Shown: one piece after another, positions 10,514 to 20,820 of the stretch
Numbering within the stretch: the first letter of the stretch is position 1
Layout of the letters: every line of letters starts with the position of its first letter
Origin: Anthopleura xanthogrammica
Taxonomy: Eukaryota > Cnidaria > Anthozoa > Actiniaria > Actiniidae
DNA: 64,000 nucleotides
Assembly: GCA_964019055.1 (NCBI GenBank)
Contig: OZ025220.1
Span: 4,201,478 to 4,265,477, forward strand
Direction: 5' to 3'
Made by a program: the position numbers and the translations under genes
The notes under the pieces: model-generated
Told to the model about the DNA's origin: nothing
Seen by the model: only the letters and a program-made list of their open reading frames with translations
Databases searched by the model: none

Positions 10514-11277
10514 TTAATCTTTAAATTTTGAAAGCATAGCATGAAATTGTTGTTGTTGCTGCTGCATCATACCAAAAATCTGTTGCATCAACATGGATTG
10601 CTGTTGTTGCTGATCCTGTTGTGCTTTCATCTGCATTTCCAATTGCTTTCTCTGTAATTCCATCTCTTCCCTGCGCTCTTCTCTCAACAATTCCCTTTCA
10701 GCTCTCTGCTCTTCAACGACAGTCTGTGGTGGTGGTGGTGGAGCGACAGTCTGTGGTGGCGGTGGTAGTGGAGCGACAGTCTGTGGTTGTAGTGGTGGTG
10801 GAGCAACAGTCTGTGGTGGTGGTGGTGGAGCGACAGTCTGTGGTGGCGGTGGTAGTGGAGCGACAGTCTGTGGTTGTAGTGGTGGTGGAGCGACAGTCTG
10901 TGGTTGTAGTGGAAGTGGATTTGCAGTCTGTTTTGTATTTTGGGTGGCCAAAGGACGATCATTCTCTTTATTTTCCTCGTTTTTCCTTTTCTTTGTCTTT
11001 GTCTTTTTCTGGTCTTCTGGTGCTGGCCGGTGCTTGCTGGTTTCTTTTCTATTTTTAGAAAAACCAATGAGATGCCATGATACTTACCATGAAGAGCAAT
11101 TATCTTGGCGCTGTAGGTTGCTGCTCCATATTGAACGGAAACGATACTTCCGATTATATTTCTAGAGCCTGAAATTACTTCACTAATTTTTTTTGAAGGA
11201 ATGATACAGTATTTTTGATCTACGTCAAACAACACTAAGCTATGAGTTGGCTGTTTTGTCTTTTGCCTTAGACTCAT
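10514..11277 (-). CDS. Pro/Gln-rich protein, probably two exons
   Basis: Exon 1 starts at MSLRQKTKQP (11277) and encodes a small folded module, LVLFDVDQKYCIIPSKKI then YGAATYSAKIIALHG, ending at a clean donor (CATG/GTAAGTATC near 11087). The pattern resembles the N-terminal module seen ahead of BEN domains in invertebrate proteins, but no BEN domain is visible. Exon 2 probably begins after an AG near 11053. It reads a Lys/Glu stretch, eight copies of QTVAPPPxPP-type repeats, then a charged coiled coil (EERREEMELQRKQLEMQ) and a Gln run, stopping at 10514. The exon junction phase fits a different frame from the Q-rich one by one base, so the acceptor is uncertain. Function unknown. Confidence 0.5.
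10715..10925 (-). repeat. Coding minisatellite (QTVAPP units)
   Basis: Tandem units of 27-33 bp, each encoding QTVAP followed by Pro/Leu/Gln, about eight copies. Two larger blocks are duplicated nearly perfectly, so there is recent unit-level expansion inside the coding exon. Confidence 0.85.
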
Positions 11278-11279
11278 TT

Positions 11280-11587
11280 TCTGAATTTTAACTTTTTTGT
11301 GATCTGCTGTTTTCTCGGTTTCGAGCTAGAAATGATGGGTGAAAATTTTAAAAGTCCGGTATTTATAGGGAATTGGTCTCGCCCTCCAATTAGGTTGATC
11401 CAAAAGAGCAGCGTCCTTTTCATAAAGACAATGGTTTCCATTACAGTCCGCTCTATTTTCATTTTTCCATTTTGAATGACGAACAAAACTTCACAGTTTG
11501 ATAACAATTACTGTGAAAGTGGTTTGTTTACAGTTGCCGAGTAATTCTAGTTAAAAGGACAGTACTAGGATAAACAAATTTTTACCT
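11280..11587. other. Upstream region, no gene recognised
   Basis: Region 5' of the Pro/Gln-rich gene, presumably its promoter and 5' UTR. No TATA box or other element could be assigned with confidence. Confidence 0.3.
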
Positions 11588-12040
11588 ACTTATTTCGGAA
11601 CATTAGAAATATCATATTCGTTTTTATCGTGATCTAAGCTTTTCAAATATGTATGTTTTAGTTTCAGAACTTATCTAGAACTGAAGTTAAGGGAAATTAT
11701 TTGGATGCCGGTCGTTATGGTTAACTGTTGTTTAAACAAACCTTGAGTTGTCACCTCACTTCTAGTCCGTTGTCAGTTTAAAACTTTTTTCTAACTTATT
11801 TCGGAACATTTGAAATATCATATTCGTTTTTATCGTGATCTAAGCTTTTCAAATATGTATGTTTTAGTTTCAGAACTTATCTAGAACTGAAGTTAAGGGA
11901 AATTATTTGGATGCCGGTCGTTATGGTTAACTGTTGTTTAAACAAACCTTGAGTTATCACCTCACTTCTAGTCCGTTGTCAGTTTAAAACTTTTTTCTAA
12001 CTTATTTCGGAACATTGGAAATATTCATATTCGTTTTTAT
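11588..12040. repeat. 206-bp tandem repeat, 2.2 copies
   Basis: The phrase ACTTATTTCGGAACATT starts at 11588, 11794 and 12000, an exact 206-bp period. The first two units are almost identical and the third is cut after about 40 bp near the 3' side of the Tc1-like transposase gene. It probably belongs to that transposon's end. Confidence 0.9.
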
Positions 12041-12159
12041 TGGAACTGAGTTAAGGAATTCGAGTATCACGGGGATAGGGAATCAAAGCATGTAGATCGA
12101 TGACTTTATTGTATTTGTTGGCTCCGAAAAGAGCCGTTTGTTTAAGTTTTTTTTGTAGA

Positions 12160-13342
12160 TTAATATCCCGATGCTCGGCCATCACGCTGGACAACGACTG
12201 GCAAGACTTTCTGGAGATGACCGATATACTTCTGGCATTTCTCAGGTGTGATCTTTGTGGACCAAAAGTCGTTGATACCATTCACAAGTTCTGCTTTGGT
12301 TGTGGGCTTCACTCTCCGTCTTAAATGATGCTTGAGTTCGTGCCAAAGGTTTTCTATGGCATTGAGGTCGGGCGACTCTGCTGGGGTGGGCCAATAGTTA
12401 ATGTTGTTTTCTTCAATGAACTGCATGGATAATTTACCTGGAAATAAAGTAATAAACGATATGAGCAATAAATTAATTGAAAGGGTAAGATAAACATTTT
12501 GCACTCACTTTTGTGTTTAGGATCATTGTCCTGCTGAAAACGGTGACCATCAGGGAAAGTTTCTCTAATGAAAGGGAGTAGAGTTCCTTCCAGAATTTCG
12601 GTCACATAGAATTCCTTCTTCATTATTCCCGTGAATATAAGGACTTCGGTGGCACCACTTTTTGAAATTCCTGCCCAAACGTGTACTTTGGTCGGATGCT
12701 TCACTGTTGGCTTCATCTTGCCAGGCTCTCCAATCTTTCGGAAGCAGATTTTCCCATGTCTCTCGAGCCAGATGCTGCTTTCGTCTGTAAAAATGACATC
12801 GTCAAACTGCTCGTTATTGGCGATGCATCGTTGTGCGAAGGCAAGACGATTTACGCGATTGTGTTCTCGCACGTGCTGGCAGTACCGAGGTCCCGTCTTA
12901 ATCCACCCGAGCTTCCTCCTCGTCCTCTTGATAGTTGCAATGCTCAGTCGCAAGCCGAATTGTTGAGAGAGAAGCCTCTGAAGATCTGCAAATAAAACAA
13001 AAATAATTACCATTTAATTAATGAGTAAGCTTTATTTATCGTAAATGTGTAGTAAAGTTTGTATATTTTTTATACTGTACCTGGAGATGTTAGTTCATCA
13101 TCGTTGGTCATCTGCTGGTCGATGAAGTGCATGTGTTGAAGACTCAACTTGTGTCTTGGGCCCATGGGCACTTTGTCTGCTAGAGTACCCGTGGTTTGGT
13201 AACGCTTCACTATTTTGCTCACTGTTTGACGAGTGATCGAAATGCCTTCCGTATTTAAAATATCAACGATGTCTTTGAACTTAGGATGTGAAATATATAA
13301 AGAAAGAATTCTGTTTTTAACGTAAGCTGATGTTCGAGGCAT
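12160..13342 (-). CDS. Tc1/mariner transposase (DD34E), three exons
   Basis: Exon 1 (13342 to about 13076) encodes an HTH region, KFKDIVDILNTEGISITRQT, ending at CCAG/GTACAG. Exon 2 opens after TTTGCAG (DLQRLLSQQFGLRL, near 12986) and holds the first Asp (IFTDESSIW) and the second (QQDNDPKHK); it ends at AAAA/GTGAGT. Exon 3 follows TTTCCAG near 12440 and holds SPDLNAIENLWHELK with the catalytic Glu. Counting across the junction gives 34 residues between the second Asp and the Glu, the DD34E class. The frame is uninterrupted across all exons in this model. Stop is at 12160. Clear terminal inverted repeats were not identified; a short AAACAAATTTT-like match near 11575 and 13505 is weak. Confidence 0.85.
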
Positions 13343-13344
13343 GT

Positions 13345-14934
13345 TGAATAATGAAATGACTTACAGCTGAGTTGCAGTTGTTATAAGCTACTGCCAAATG
13401 AACTCGTATTGGTCGGTTTAATACAAAGGAAATTAATATTCAGTTTCCATGACGAACGCCAGATTCCTACGTGCACTTTAGGCATGCTTATCCTGGGGTA
13501 AAATTTGTTTGCAATTTTTTTATTGCGATCAAAATGTTTTTTATTTATTTTTATTTTTTGGCGTAGTTTCGAATGCCAATGTTGATATTTACTGAGATTG
13601 TAGATCGAAAAACTTGTCCTGAACAGCGATCAACTCTGACTCGGCCGGGAATAGTTGATACCCGTAGTTGATCGATACGTTAACTATGGAACATTAGCAA
13701 AGCTTTGGCCGCGATAGTACATGAAAAAGTAATTTATAATTATCGACAACGCATCTGTTTATGATGAACTGTGTTTGCCGTTGTCAATAAAGGTTCGTAA
13801 AAACAGCCGCGGAAACCACTCTTCTTTTATACACAGTAACAGTGAAATTACTTGTCTTTGTTTTATTTTTATCTTTGCAAATATAAACAAAAGGCGCTAG
13901 TTAAAGCTAGTTAATGAGGAAATATGCTGCGTGTATTTTTCCTTATTTATTACACGTAATATCGTGCAGTCAACGCACTTGCAGGCAATACACGCGTAAG
14001 AGTGTACTACACTAAGTGTACTACACGCGTTTTACACGCGTGTTATGTTAACATTCCCGTGAGCTGTACTGTATGCTCTTGTTTCTATTATTGATTCACA
14101 CTGGGAATGATAAACACTGAGATGTAGCGTATTTGTGATGCTAACTTCATAGACATAAGTCTGCTTACCTTCTTAATTACAAGCATTTTATGTTTTCATT
14201 TCCTTCCCATTTCATAATGATATCTAAAAGAGGAATATGCTGCTTTTCACGAAGCTTGTTTACTGGGAAAATAGTAGATAAACAATCATTCAAAGGTTGG
14301 AATAATTTGGCTATGGTCAGATGACCATAGCAGCTTTATTAAGTATGTTTAAATGTAATTTGATATTTACAATATTTGTTCAATTTGGATTTGCCCCAGT
14401 AAAGGTGCGGACTAAATAATGCTAACATGATACATATCAATAAATAGGGAGCCTGCGAATGCGGTGGAATGGGGAGGAGATGGGAAAATATTCTAAACGT
14501 TCTTACTGAATAGCAGCGTAGAATGAACTCTGTCACTGTATCACATGTACACCACAATCCCCAAGGGGGTTACAACAATTGACTTCCTCTTGACCCCATC
14601 GCATTAGCATAATGTTACATAACACATTAAAAACACACTAAACTATTGTTTAAAAAACACAGGGATTCCATGAAACCATAAAAATACTATTTGCTGGCAA
14701 ATATTTCATTTTTTCCCTATATTTGTTTTTGAACTTGGTTTGTGTTTCTGATTTATAAAAAAAGAGAATATATTAGAATCGTTTCAGTAAACCTGGACAT
14801 TAAAATTTAATCAAATAACAGTGATATGCTAAACAGATTTTTGTTTCCTTTTGTTATTTTGCAACACACTAACAGAATTGCATTTCCACTAAGCAAATAG
14901 GAAACAAAACTAGTGAAATTACTATACCTTAGAT
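13345..14934. other. No gene recognised
   Basis: About 1.6 kb of AT-rich DNA without a recognisable coding domain. It contains a short palindromic stretch rich in ACACGCG/CGCGTGT (about 13975-14045). Confidence 0.4.
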
Positions 14935-14935
14935 T

Positions 14936-15172
14936 TCATGAATGCAGGTATATCAGTAACTTCAGGTACAGGACCACCATGCCTATAAACATATACAACA
15001 CACTAATAGAAATATATTTGTCTAGGCAAATATGAAACAAATTTTAGTGAAATTACTATACCTTTGATTTTTTCTTGACTACAGGTACAACAGGTACATT
15101 TACATCAGGTACAACAAGTACTTCAGGTACAGGTGAAGTTACAGTCCTATAACTAGATGCAGGTGTTTCCAT
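14936..15172 (-). CDS. Small gene with tandemly duplicated short exons
   Basis: One exon-like segment (about 15172-15064) reads METPASSYRT then VPEV/DVNVPVVPVVKKKSK. A second (about 14990-14936) reads a shorter HGGPVPEVTDIPAFMKSK. Both end in the same context, AAG/GTATAGTAATTTCACTA, and the introns that follow are similar to each other. The pattern is a duplicated exon-intron unit encoding Pro/Val-rich, lysine-tailed peptides. There is no known domain, so the model rests on splice-like signals and the duplication. Confidence 0.35.
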
Positions 15173-15388
15173 CTTCAACAAAGATCAAAAGTTATACACT
15201 AAGTGGTCTTATTATGAAACAGTTATTTAAACAAAAGAAAACAATAGTTGTTGTTACAGATGCATGATGAGATGCAAACAAGACAACAAGCTAGCATTGT
15301 TAATCGCCCCGATAGCCTCACTCGTATGATAGCCTGTTTTTTCTTTTCAAATAATTTCGTCTATTTGACAGACAACAAGCTGTGGACA

Positions 15389-15776
15389 TTATTCAAACGT
15401 CCTTGCAGCTGCGGGCAAAATTCTAGTACCTGAAAAATTAAAATTTACTTCACGATCCCTTGTAGTTGAAGTTGAAGTTTGTCGTAATTGTTGTTCTGTG
15501 GGGTGTTGCGGGGGAAGTACCAAGTTTGCATCCGATATTGCTCTGACCGCGGCACGTGCAGCTTCAGATGCGATGTCTCTGGATGTCTCATTCACTGTGT
15601 CTTTAATAAGGGATGTTATTCACGTTTTCCAAGTGGCGAATCAATGCCTGACGGTTGCCCGAGAATGAAATCTTAAGGGTATGACAGAGTTCTCGCAGTT
15701 GTTTAACAGTCATGGCGGCCAAAGCATCTTGATCAATGAAGATAGCTTGTTGTGTTTGTAGGCTAGTACATGGCAT
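15389..15776 (-). pseudogene. SAP-domain ORF, frameshifted
   Basis: From ATG at 15776 the frame reads MPCTSLQTQQ and then a SAP motif, MTVKQLRELCHTLKISFSG, followed by KxxLIxxL-like RQALIRHLENV. A one-base shift near 15605 moves the continuation to the frame with MNETSRDIASEAARAAVRA and PQHPTEQQLRQ, ending at 15389. SAP domains bind AT-rich DNA and occur in ORF1 proteins of some YR retroelements and in chromatin proteins. Its 3' part is duplicated at 23600-23725 on the other side of the YR retrotransposon. Confidence 0.6.
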
Positions 15777-15779
15777 TTC

Positions 15780-16354
15780 GAAGAGTCACAGCTAATATAA
15801 ATAACACAGCTTGATGCCTTAGATGTTTTCAAGTGTTACTCCAGATGAATTGCTTTCCACAGGGTATTGTATCGGTGAAAATTCTTTAAATGCACAGAAC
15901 AGAATGCCAGAAAACTATAAACTTTAAAGTGATACTAAGCTTTTGGCGAGCAGTGAACACAGTGAATTAACTGGAACGTGGCTGAGGTTAATTACAGCTT
16001 CAGTTGACATGCCACAACAAAAAATGATTGGCTGACCTAATTGTAAGCACATGGATTGCGTGAGGTTAACTGACCCTTGTACCAACCATCCTTTATCCCT
16101 ACAGCATATTATATAACAGTTTGTTTACATAAAAATCAAAGGCCTCTTTGTTTCTCTTGATAACTAAGCGAGGCTTACAGCACTACCATTGACCGATTCT
16201 AATGGTTGTATGATTAACTTTAATATATATGGATATAAATTCGCTTTAAAACAAAAGAATATCTCATTTGCATACATCCGTATTAACAGCTATTGAAATA
16301 GTGTCTCAATAGAGTGTACTTCTTTATCAATCAATATCAGTTAACATCCTTTGA
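15780..16354. other. No gene recognised
   Basis: AT-rich sequence between the SAP ORF and the outer end (B2) of the YR retrotransposon; no feature recognised. Confidence 0.4.
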
Positions 16355-16734
16355 ATAGTGTATTATTCTGTCTCAGTCATTGTTATTAATAAGATATGGG
16401 AACGCAACTCCGACCGGAGCCTTCTCCGGCACGAAGTAGCGGAGGGCAAAATGGTCTGCCCCTGCACCCCGGCTGAAGTCTGGGCGGGAGGGTGGGCGCG
16501 ATGTCCACTTCGGTATTCGACTGATTGACCAAGTAATGCATGCAAAGGCGTCGTTTTAATTTATACCCACCCCGAACCAATCAGAGTCGCTTATTTTCCC
16601 ACCAGAGACCATTTCCTTGTGGGAATGTGTTATAAATAACATTCCTTCAACATAATATACATATTCAATGACTTTGCATAGTGTATTATTCTGTCTCAGT
16701 CATTGTTATTAATAAGATATGGGAACGCAACTCC
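16355..16734. repeat. B2-A2-B1 repeat cluster
   Basis: The phrase GTATTATTCTGTCTCAGTCA...GGGAACGCAACTCC occurs at 16355-16411 and 16678-16734 in the same orientation. The A repeat lies between them at 16498-16682. Confidence 0.92.
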
Positions 16735-16889
16735 TCTCTTCGTTTTCTCACCCTTAGGACGCAAAGACATGACTAATGCTCAATGAACACAATTCTTATT
16801 TATTTATACATCACTTGAATTATATAGCCTAGTCACTTTAGTTCTTCCCAATCCTTATACATCAAAATCCCTAAATCATACCGGCCTAG

Positions 16890-18206
16890 CTAAGGAAATG
16901 CTCTTGCAAAACCCTTTAACTGGTCCATGCATCTATATTCTAAACCCACACTACTGTCCAAGTTAGCCAGTTTGGCTGCCGGTCTGGCAGGATTAACCAC
17001 TTGTCCTAACTTTATATAATGCAATGCTGTCTTACTACTTTTCCAGCCCACATGGTCCTTAATTTGATCTAGGCTTACACCAACTAATGCCATTGAAATG
17101 GCTGCGCCGCTCCTAAAGCCATGCAGGGTAAAACGTTCATTAGAAAGAGAACCCTTTATAGCTGTCACATAAGTGTTTAACCTAGCCTGTGCTGCCGGTG
17201 GTTCAAGCGCTCGCATGGTTATCAAACCCTCCTTCGATACCGCACGAAACAAATACCCCGTCGAAACATTCACTGACAAAGCTCTACAAATGTTGAAATA
17301 TAAATCTAAACCGCGAACTGGGCATACAATACTGTTTGAGCCCCTCTTAAGTGCAAAAACATTTGAGTCGCCTGAACGAAGAGATTTCGTCCACACTTGC
17401 TTGAATAAAAAACCCGAATTATCTGGAAAACGCAGAATTGTAGGTGTGATGATACCCAATAAGTCAGCTGCTCTGTCAGCCGAGAAAAACAGCGCTTTAA
17501 AAATTGCCTGATCTCTAGCAACAATAAAGGTTTCAGACGGATCCTGTAAACTGTCCTGCAACTTTCTCTGCCAATGCCGGGCAAGAACTCCGAGGTCGGA
17601 CAGAATTACTGGATCCGCTTGGCGGGGCGTCACATGTGCTTTTAACTGTTCTTCTCTTACACTAACTAAATATTGTTTTATAGTTCTGTCTGCAGCTGGG
17701 TTTCCCACGTTCAATAAGGGAAACCAATCCCCGCCCCGGTCATTGTCAGCGAAGATCACTCTCAATTTTCCTATAAGAGAGTCCACTGTTCCAAAAGCTA
17801 AACGTTTTTGGCAACTGCAGTTTTTTGCCTTTTTCTCACCAAGGTTAGGACAGGCTGCATCATGAATGATAGTTTTGCCACCTTGATCTTTCCAAACTAA
17901 AAAGGCCAGAACGTCACTCGGTAGTGCGGTCTTTATATCTTTTGGAGGCGATCTGGCCCACAGAAACTCAGCAAACTCTACCTCCAACGAAGACTTTTGT
18001 CTCTGATAACGCGAGTTAGTACGAGTATTCTCCAACTCTGATATACGGGCTTGAATGTTGTCCTCGTTGATAGGAAAACGAAGTCTCTTTCCGGACGCTT
18101 TGCATATCAACCCCAACCTTCTCTTATAACCACAATTTTGACAGAATTTAAAGCTCTCATCATTAGGATAACTGCAAACCGGGCACGCCACTGATGGGGA
18201 AAACAA
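16890..18206 (-). CDS. Tyrosine recombinase with N-terminal zinc ribbon
   Basis: An uninterrupted 438-aa protein. Residues 9-30 form a zinc-ribbon pattern, CPVCSYPNDESFKFCQNCG. The catalytic core is complete: Arg in FFSADRAADLLG, the H-x-x-R motif in TLHGFRSGAAISMALVG, the later His in IKDHVGWKS, and the nucleophile Tyr in ALHYIKLG. The protein would cut and rejoin the extrachromosomal cDNA circle with the genome through a covalent phosphotyrosine. The N-terminal ribbon probably helps DNA binding, which is inference. It lies 22 bp downstream of the RNase H frame, as expected for a PAT/Ngaro-type unit. Confidence 0.88.
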   Translation of the reverse strand: MFSPSVACPVCSYPNDESFKFCQNCGYKRRLGLICKASGKRLRFPINEDNIQARISELENTRTNSRYQRQKSSLEVEFAEFLWARSPPKDIKTALPSDVLAFLVWKDQGGKTIIHDAACPNLGEKKAKNCSCQKRLAFGTVDSLIGKLRVIFADNDRGGDWFPLLNVGNPAADRTIKQYLVSVREEQLKAHVTPRQADPVILSDLGVLARHWQRKLQDSLQDPSETFIVARDQAIFKALFFSADRAADLLGIITPTILRFPDNSGFLFKQVWTKSLRSGDSNVFALKRGSNSIVCPVRGLDLYFNICRALSVNVSTGYLFRAVSKEGLITMRALEPPAAQARLNTYVTAIKGSLSNERFTLHGFRSGAAISMALVGVSLDQIKDHVGWKSSKTALHYIKLGQVVNPARPAAKLANLDSSVGLEYRCMDQLKGFARAFP

Positions 18207-18227
18207 CTTGGGAACCCTTTGTAGTGG

Positions 18228-18851
18228 CTAGAAACAAAGACATACAGTGTCAAAATTTGGAGATTCTACAGGCAACCAACGCATAAGTAGATGGGCGAGG
18301 CTTGAAACCGGACTTCGTTGGGAACACAACACACCATTCTCTGCGGCTTCACACAAATGAACAACACGAGATGAGTGACCCATAAGCAAAGGCCACCAAA
18401 CTTGCCTAGGAAAGTAGTCTGGAACAACCATTGTAAAGGGAATCTGGTACTGGATCATAAACTTCAAAACGGGGCCAATCAAACAGAAGGGTGGAAAAAC
18501 ATATGGATTACGCAGGTCCAGGCATTCGTTAGCTAGATCTTGGGCAAACAAATTTGCCCCACTTGACAGCGGGGTGGGCCATGGTGTGAAATGTGGCAAC
18601 CTATTACCAAATTGATCAACTTGGGCATTAGAATCTAAAGCCATAAGGTCAAAAGAATGACCCCTCTCACCACCCAATTCTTCCTGTACACACAACCAAA
18701 CGTTCGAAGAGAGCATTACATCCATACAAGATAAGCGCCTTGATGGGGCGTCCGCTTCATTATCACCAGACGAGACGTGAGACAGTTCCAATTGCACATT
18801 CCTCGATAAGACAGTCTTATAAAGTTCCTTTGTTGCATCTGTAAGTTGCAC
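18228..18851 (-). CDS. RNase H C-terminal part and connector, broken from RT
   Basis: Contains LELSHVSSGDNEADAPSRR, the final His/Asp region of the RNase H domain of YR retroelements, followed by about 150 residues of connector that are unlike any known domain. It should continue the RT ORF, which ends at 18904 just after the RNase H residues CRVDISVEK. A small local duplication near 18880-18905 (GTAGCTA-type repeats) breaks the frame. This copy therefore cannot make a full RT/RNase H unless the join is repaired by another copy in trans. Confidence 0.75.
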   Translation of the reverse strand: MQLTDATKELYKTVLSRNVQLELSHVSSGDNEADAPSRRLSCMDVMLSSNVWLCVQEELGGERGHSFDLMALDSNAQVDQFGNRLPHFTPWPTPLSSGANLFAQDLANECLDLRNPYVFPPFCLIGPVLKFMIQYQIPFTMVVPDYFPRQVWWPLLMGHSSRVVHLCEAAENGVLCSQRSPVSSLAHLLMRWLPVESPNFDTVCLCF

Positions 18852-18903
18852 AGATTTTCTGCTACCTTGCCCTCTAAACGTGTCGATAGCTACTTGTCGT
18901 TAG

Positions 18904-20526
18904 CTACTTTTCTACAGAAATATCCACCCTGCAATCTCGAACTTCTTCGGGGCAAGCTTCAAGGGCACGAGAGATAGCAAGCATTTCCTTTGTAGAGATG
19001 TTTAAAGCCGCTTCATCTAGCTTCCAATAGTCTGCCATGATGATGTCACCGGCCGTTTCGTGACGCACACACCCCCATCCGTAACCAGAGGCATCTGTTG
19101 ACATTGAGATTCGACAATGCTTTTCGCTGCGCCAGGGTAAAAATCCTGCCCAAGAATCTAAGAAGTGCCAATACTGGATCTCTTGGCGAAGCAAGTCGGT
19201 CATTTGGACTTGCACGCCTCCTTCAGTAGATGCGATTGCAGCACTGATGTTACGAATGTACAGTTTTGCAAGTGGCACTGCTAGTGAAAACGAAATGCAT
19301 TTTCCCTGAAACCTTTGCAAAGATTTCACATTGACCGACTTTTTCCGGGCAAGAATATCTTCCCTTAACTTTGCAAAAGACGTCACCTTTCTTTCTGGAA
19401 TCAAAAAGGCTTGTTTGGAGGTGTCGACAGTAAAACCTAAGTATTCCAAAGTCTTAGTAGGTTGGAAAACACTCTTAGCAAAACCCAGCGTATAACCTAG
19501 GCGAGAAAGCACATAAGCCACCACAAAGATGGCCGTGGTTGCAGCAGCCAATCTGTAAGTATCAGAACGCTCTCCCCATGGCTTAGCCCAAACACCCTCC
19601 AGAGTAAACACCTCACCATTCAGCCGATCATCTATATAGAGGGAACAGGGAATCCCTAAAGACCGGAAATAGCTGGAAACCGAAAAACCAATAGTATGGT
19701 ACACAAAAGGCGATTCTTTCCAGCCAAAGGGGAGTGTCGTGCAGACAAACCACCATCCGCACCATTCAAAGCCAAAGAAACAACGGGACGACTCTTGGAG
19801 CAAAACGTGATCATATCCTGATTTATCATCGCATTTAGTAATATACGAGTCCTTAGAAGCATATCTTGGAACGTCAACTAACTTATCTAGCATGAACGGG
19901 CAATCACGCATCCAAAGATTGAGAAATCGCGCATCCAAACACAATCTAGGTTTGGACGGCTCAACCGTCAGAGGATGGACAAGAAATGGTGGTTCCACAA
20001 CGTTCACTTTTCCCCACACCGCAAACGCTCCCTGGGATACTTTCTTGAGTATGGTTTCAGAAACAAATTGGGAAAACTTCTTGCATGTAGCATGATTTGG
20101 CCATACTTTAGCAGGCGGAGATTCTGAGTTATATCGGGTTCCTTTAAATAAACCTGAGAAGTGTTGACGGAAATCAAGCACATTTACTCCCTCTCTCAAC
20201 CATGACATCATATCTCGTTTTGGATGCTGCTGCAAAATAGTTTCCCAACCCGAAAGGTCAATATGGAGTCCTCCCGCCACAAATTTCTCGGGATCACGAA
20301 GGCACAACGTAGACAGCTCAGGAACGTTACTCTTAGACAGTATATCCTCTACGGGCGAGAAGGTAGTACCTCCCCCCTGGACAGGGATCCCATCCATAGA
20401 CACCCATGACATATTCCCAGTTTGAGGTTTCTTTATCAATGATAACTTATCGTCAAAGTTACAATCAGCAAACTCCCATTGAGCAATCTTAAATCTGGGG
20501 CAAACCTCGACTCGACGTCGTTTGCT
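18904..20526 (-). CDS. Reverse transcriptase/RNase H of YR retrotransposon
   Basis: The frame is open upstream of the first Met to an acceptor (TTATATAG at 20527), so translation probably enters by splicing. RT motifs follow in order: KPRLCLDARFLN, CDDKSGYDHV (motif A), LPFGWKESPFVYH (motif B), and LYIDD (motif C, with the catalytic Asp pair). A thumb-like region with YLGFTVDTSKQ comes next. RNase H begins at SMSTDASGYGWG with the first Asp, then STKEMLAISRAL with the Glu, and is cut off after CRVDIS. Copying the element's RNA into cDNA is the known role of the family. No methyltransferase domain was seen, which separates it from classical DIRS1. Confidence 0.88.
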   Translation of the reverse strand, partial: SKRRRVEVCPRFKIAQWEFADCNFDDKLSLIKKPQTGNMSWVSMDGIPVQGGGTTFSPVEDILSKSNVPELSTLCLRDPEKFVAGGLHIDLSGWETILQQHPKRDMMSWLREGVNVLDFRQHFSGLFKGTRYNSESPPAKVWPNHATCKKFSQFVSETILKKVSQGAFAVWGKVNVVEPPFLVHPLTVEPSKPRLCLDARFLNLWMRDCPFMLDKLVDVPRYASKDSYITKCDDKSGYDHVLLQESSRCFFGFEWCGWWFVCTTLPFGWKESPFVYHTIGFSVSSYFRSLGIPCSLYIDDRLNGEVFTLEGVWAKPWGERSDTYRLAAATTAIFVVAYVLSRLGYTLGFAKSVFQPTKTLEYLGFTVDTSKQAFLIPERKVTSFAKLREDILARKKSVNVKSLQRFQGKCISFSLAVPLAKLYIRNISAAIASTEGGVQVQMTDLLRQEIQYWHFLDSWAGFLPWRSEKHCRISMSTDASGYGWGCVRHETAGDIIMADYWKLDEAALNISTKEMLAISRALEACPEEVRDCRVDISVEK

Positions 20527-20820
20527 CTATATAATGGAACAAAGAAAAACTAATCACTATCACTACTCCCGTGATGAAATACTGAAATGCCCCTCAAAAG
20601 GATGGGATCCCTGACCAGGAGGGAGTAACTACCACGCCCACGTGAAAGCGGTACGCAACACAAGCAGCCCAGATGAGAGGCGAGCCTATGCGAGTTACTC
20701 TCCCTAATCCAGGATGAAAAAAGGTATCACCCCGAAGATAAAACAAATAAAATAACAACTGAAAGAAGCTAATTTAATAACATTCAAACAATTTAGCCAG
20801 AAGCAAACCATTCATTTATT

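Noticed and set aside
10621..11058. 145-aa plus-strand ORF of Val/Glu repeats
   Set aside because: It is the complement of the QTVAPP repeat of the minus-strand gene; the minus strand has splice signals and a Gln-rich coiled coil.
16363..16580. Short minus-strand ORFs in the B2-A2 region
   Set aside because: They arise from the terminal repeat sequence (the same MHALLGQSV start occurs in A1) and carry no domain.
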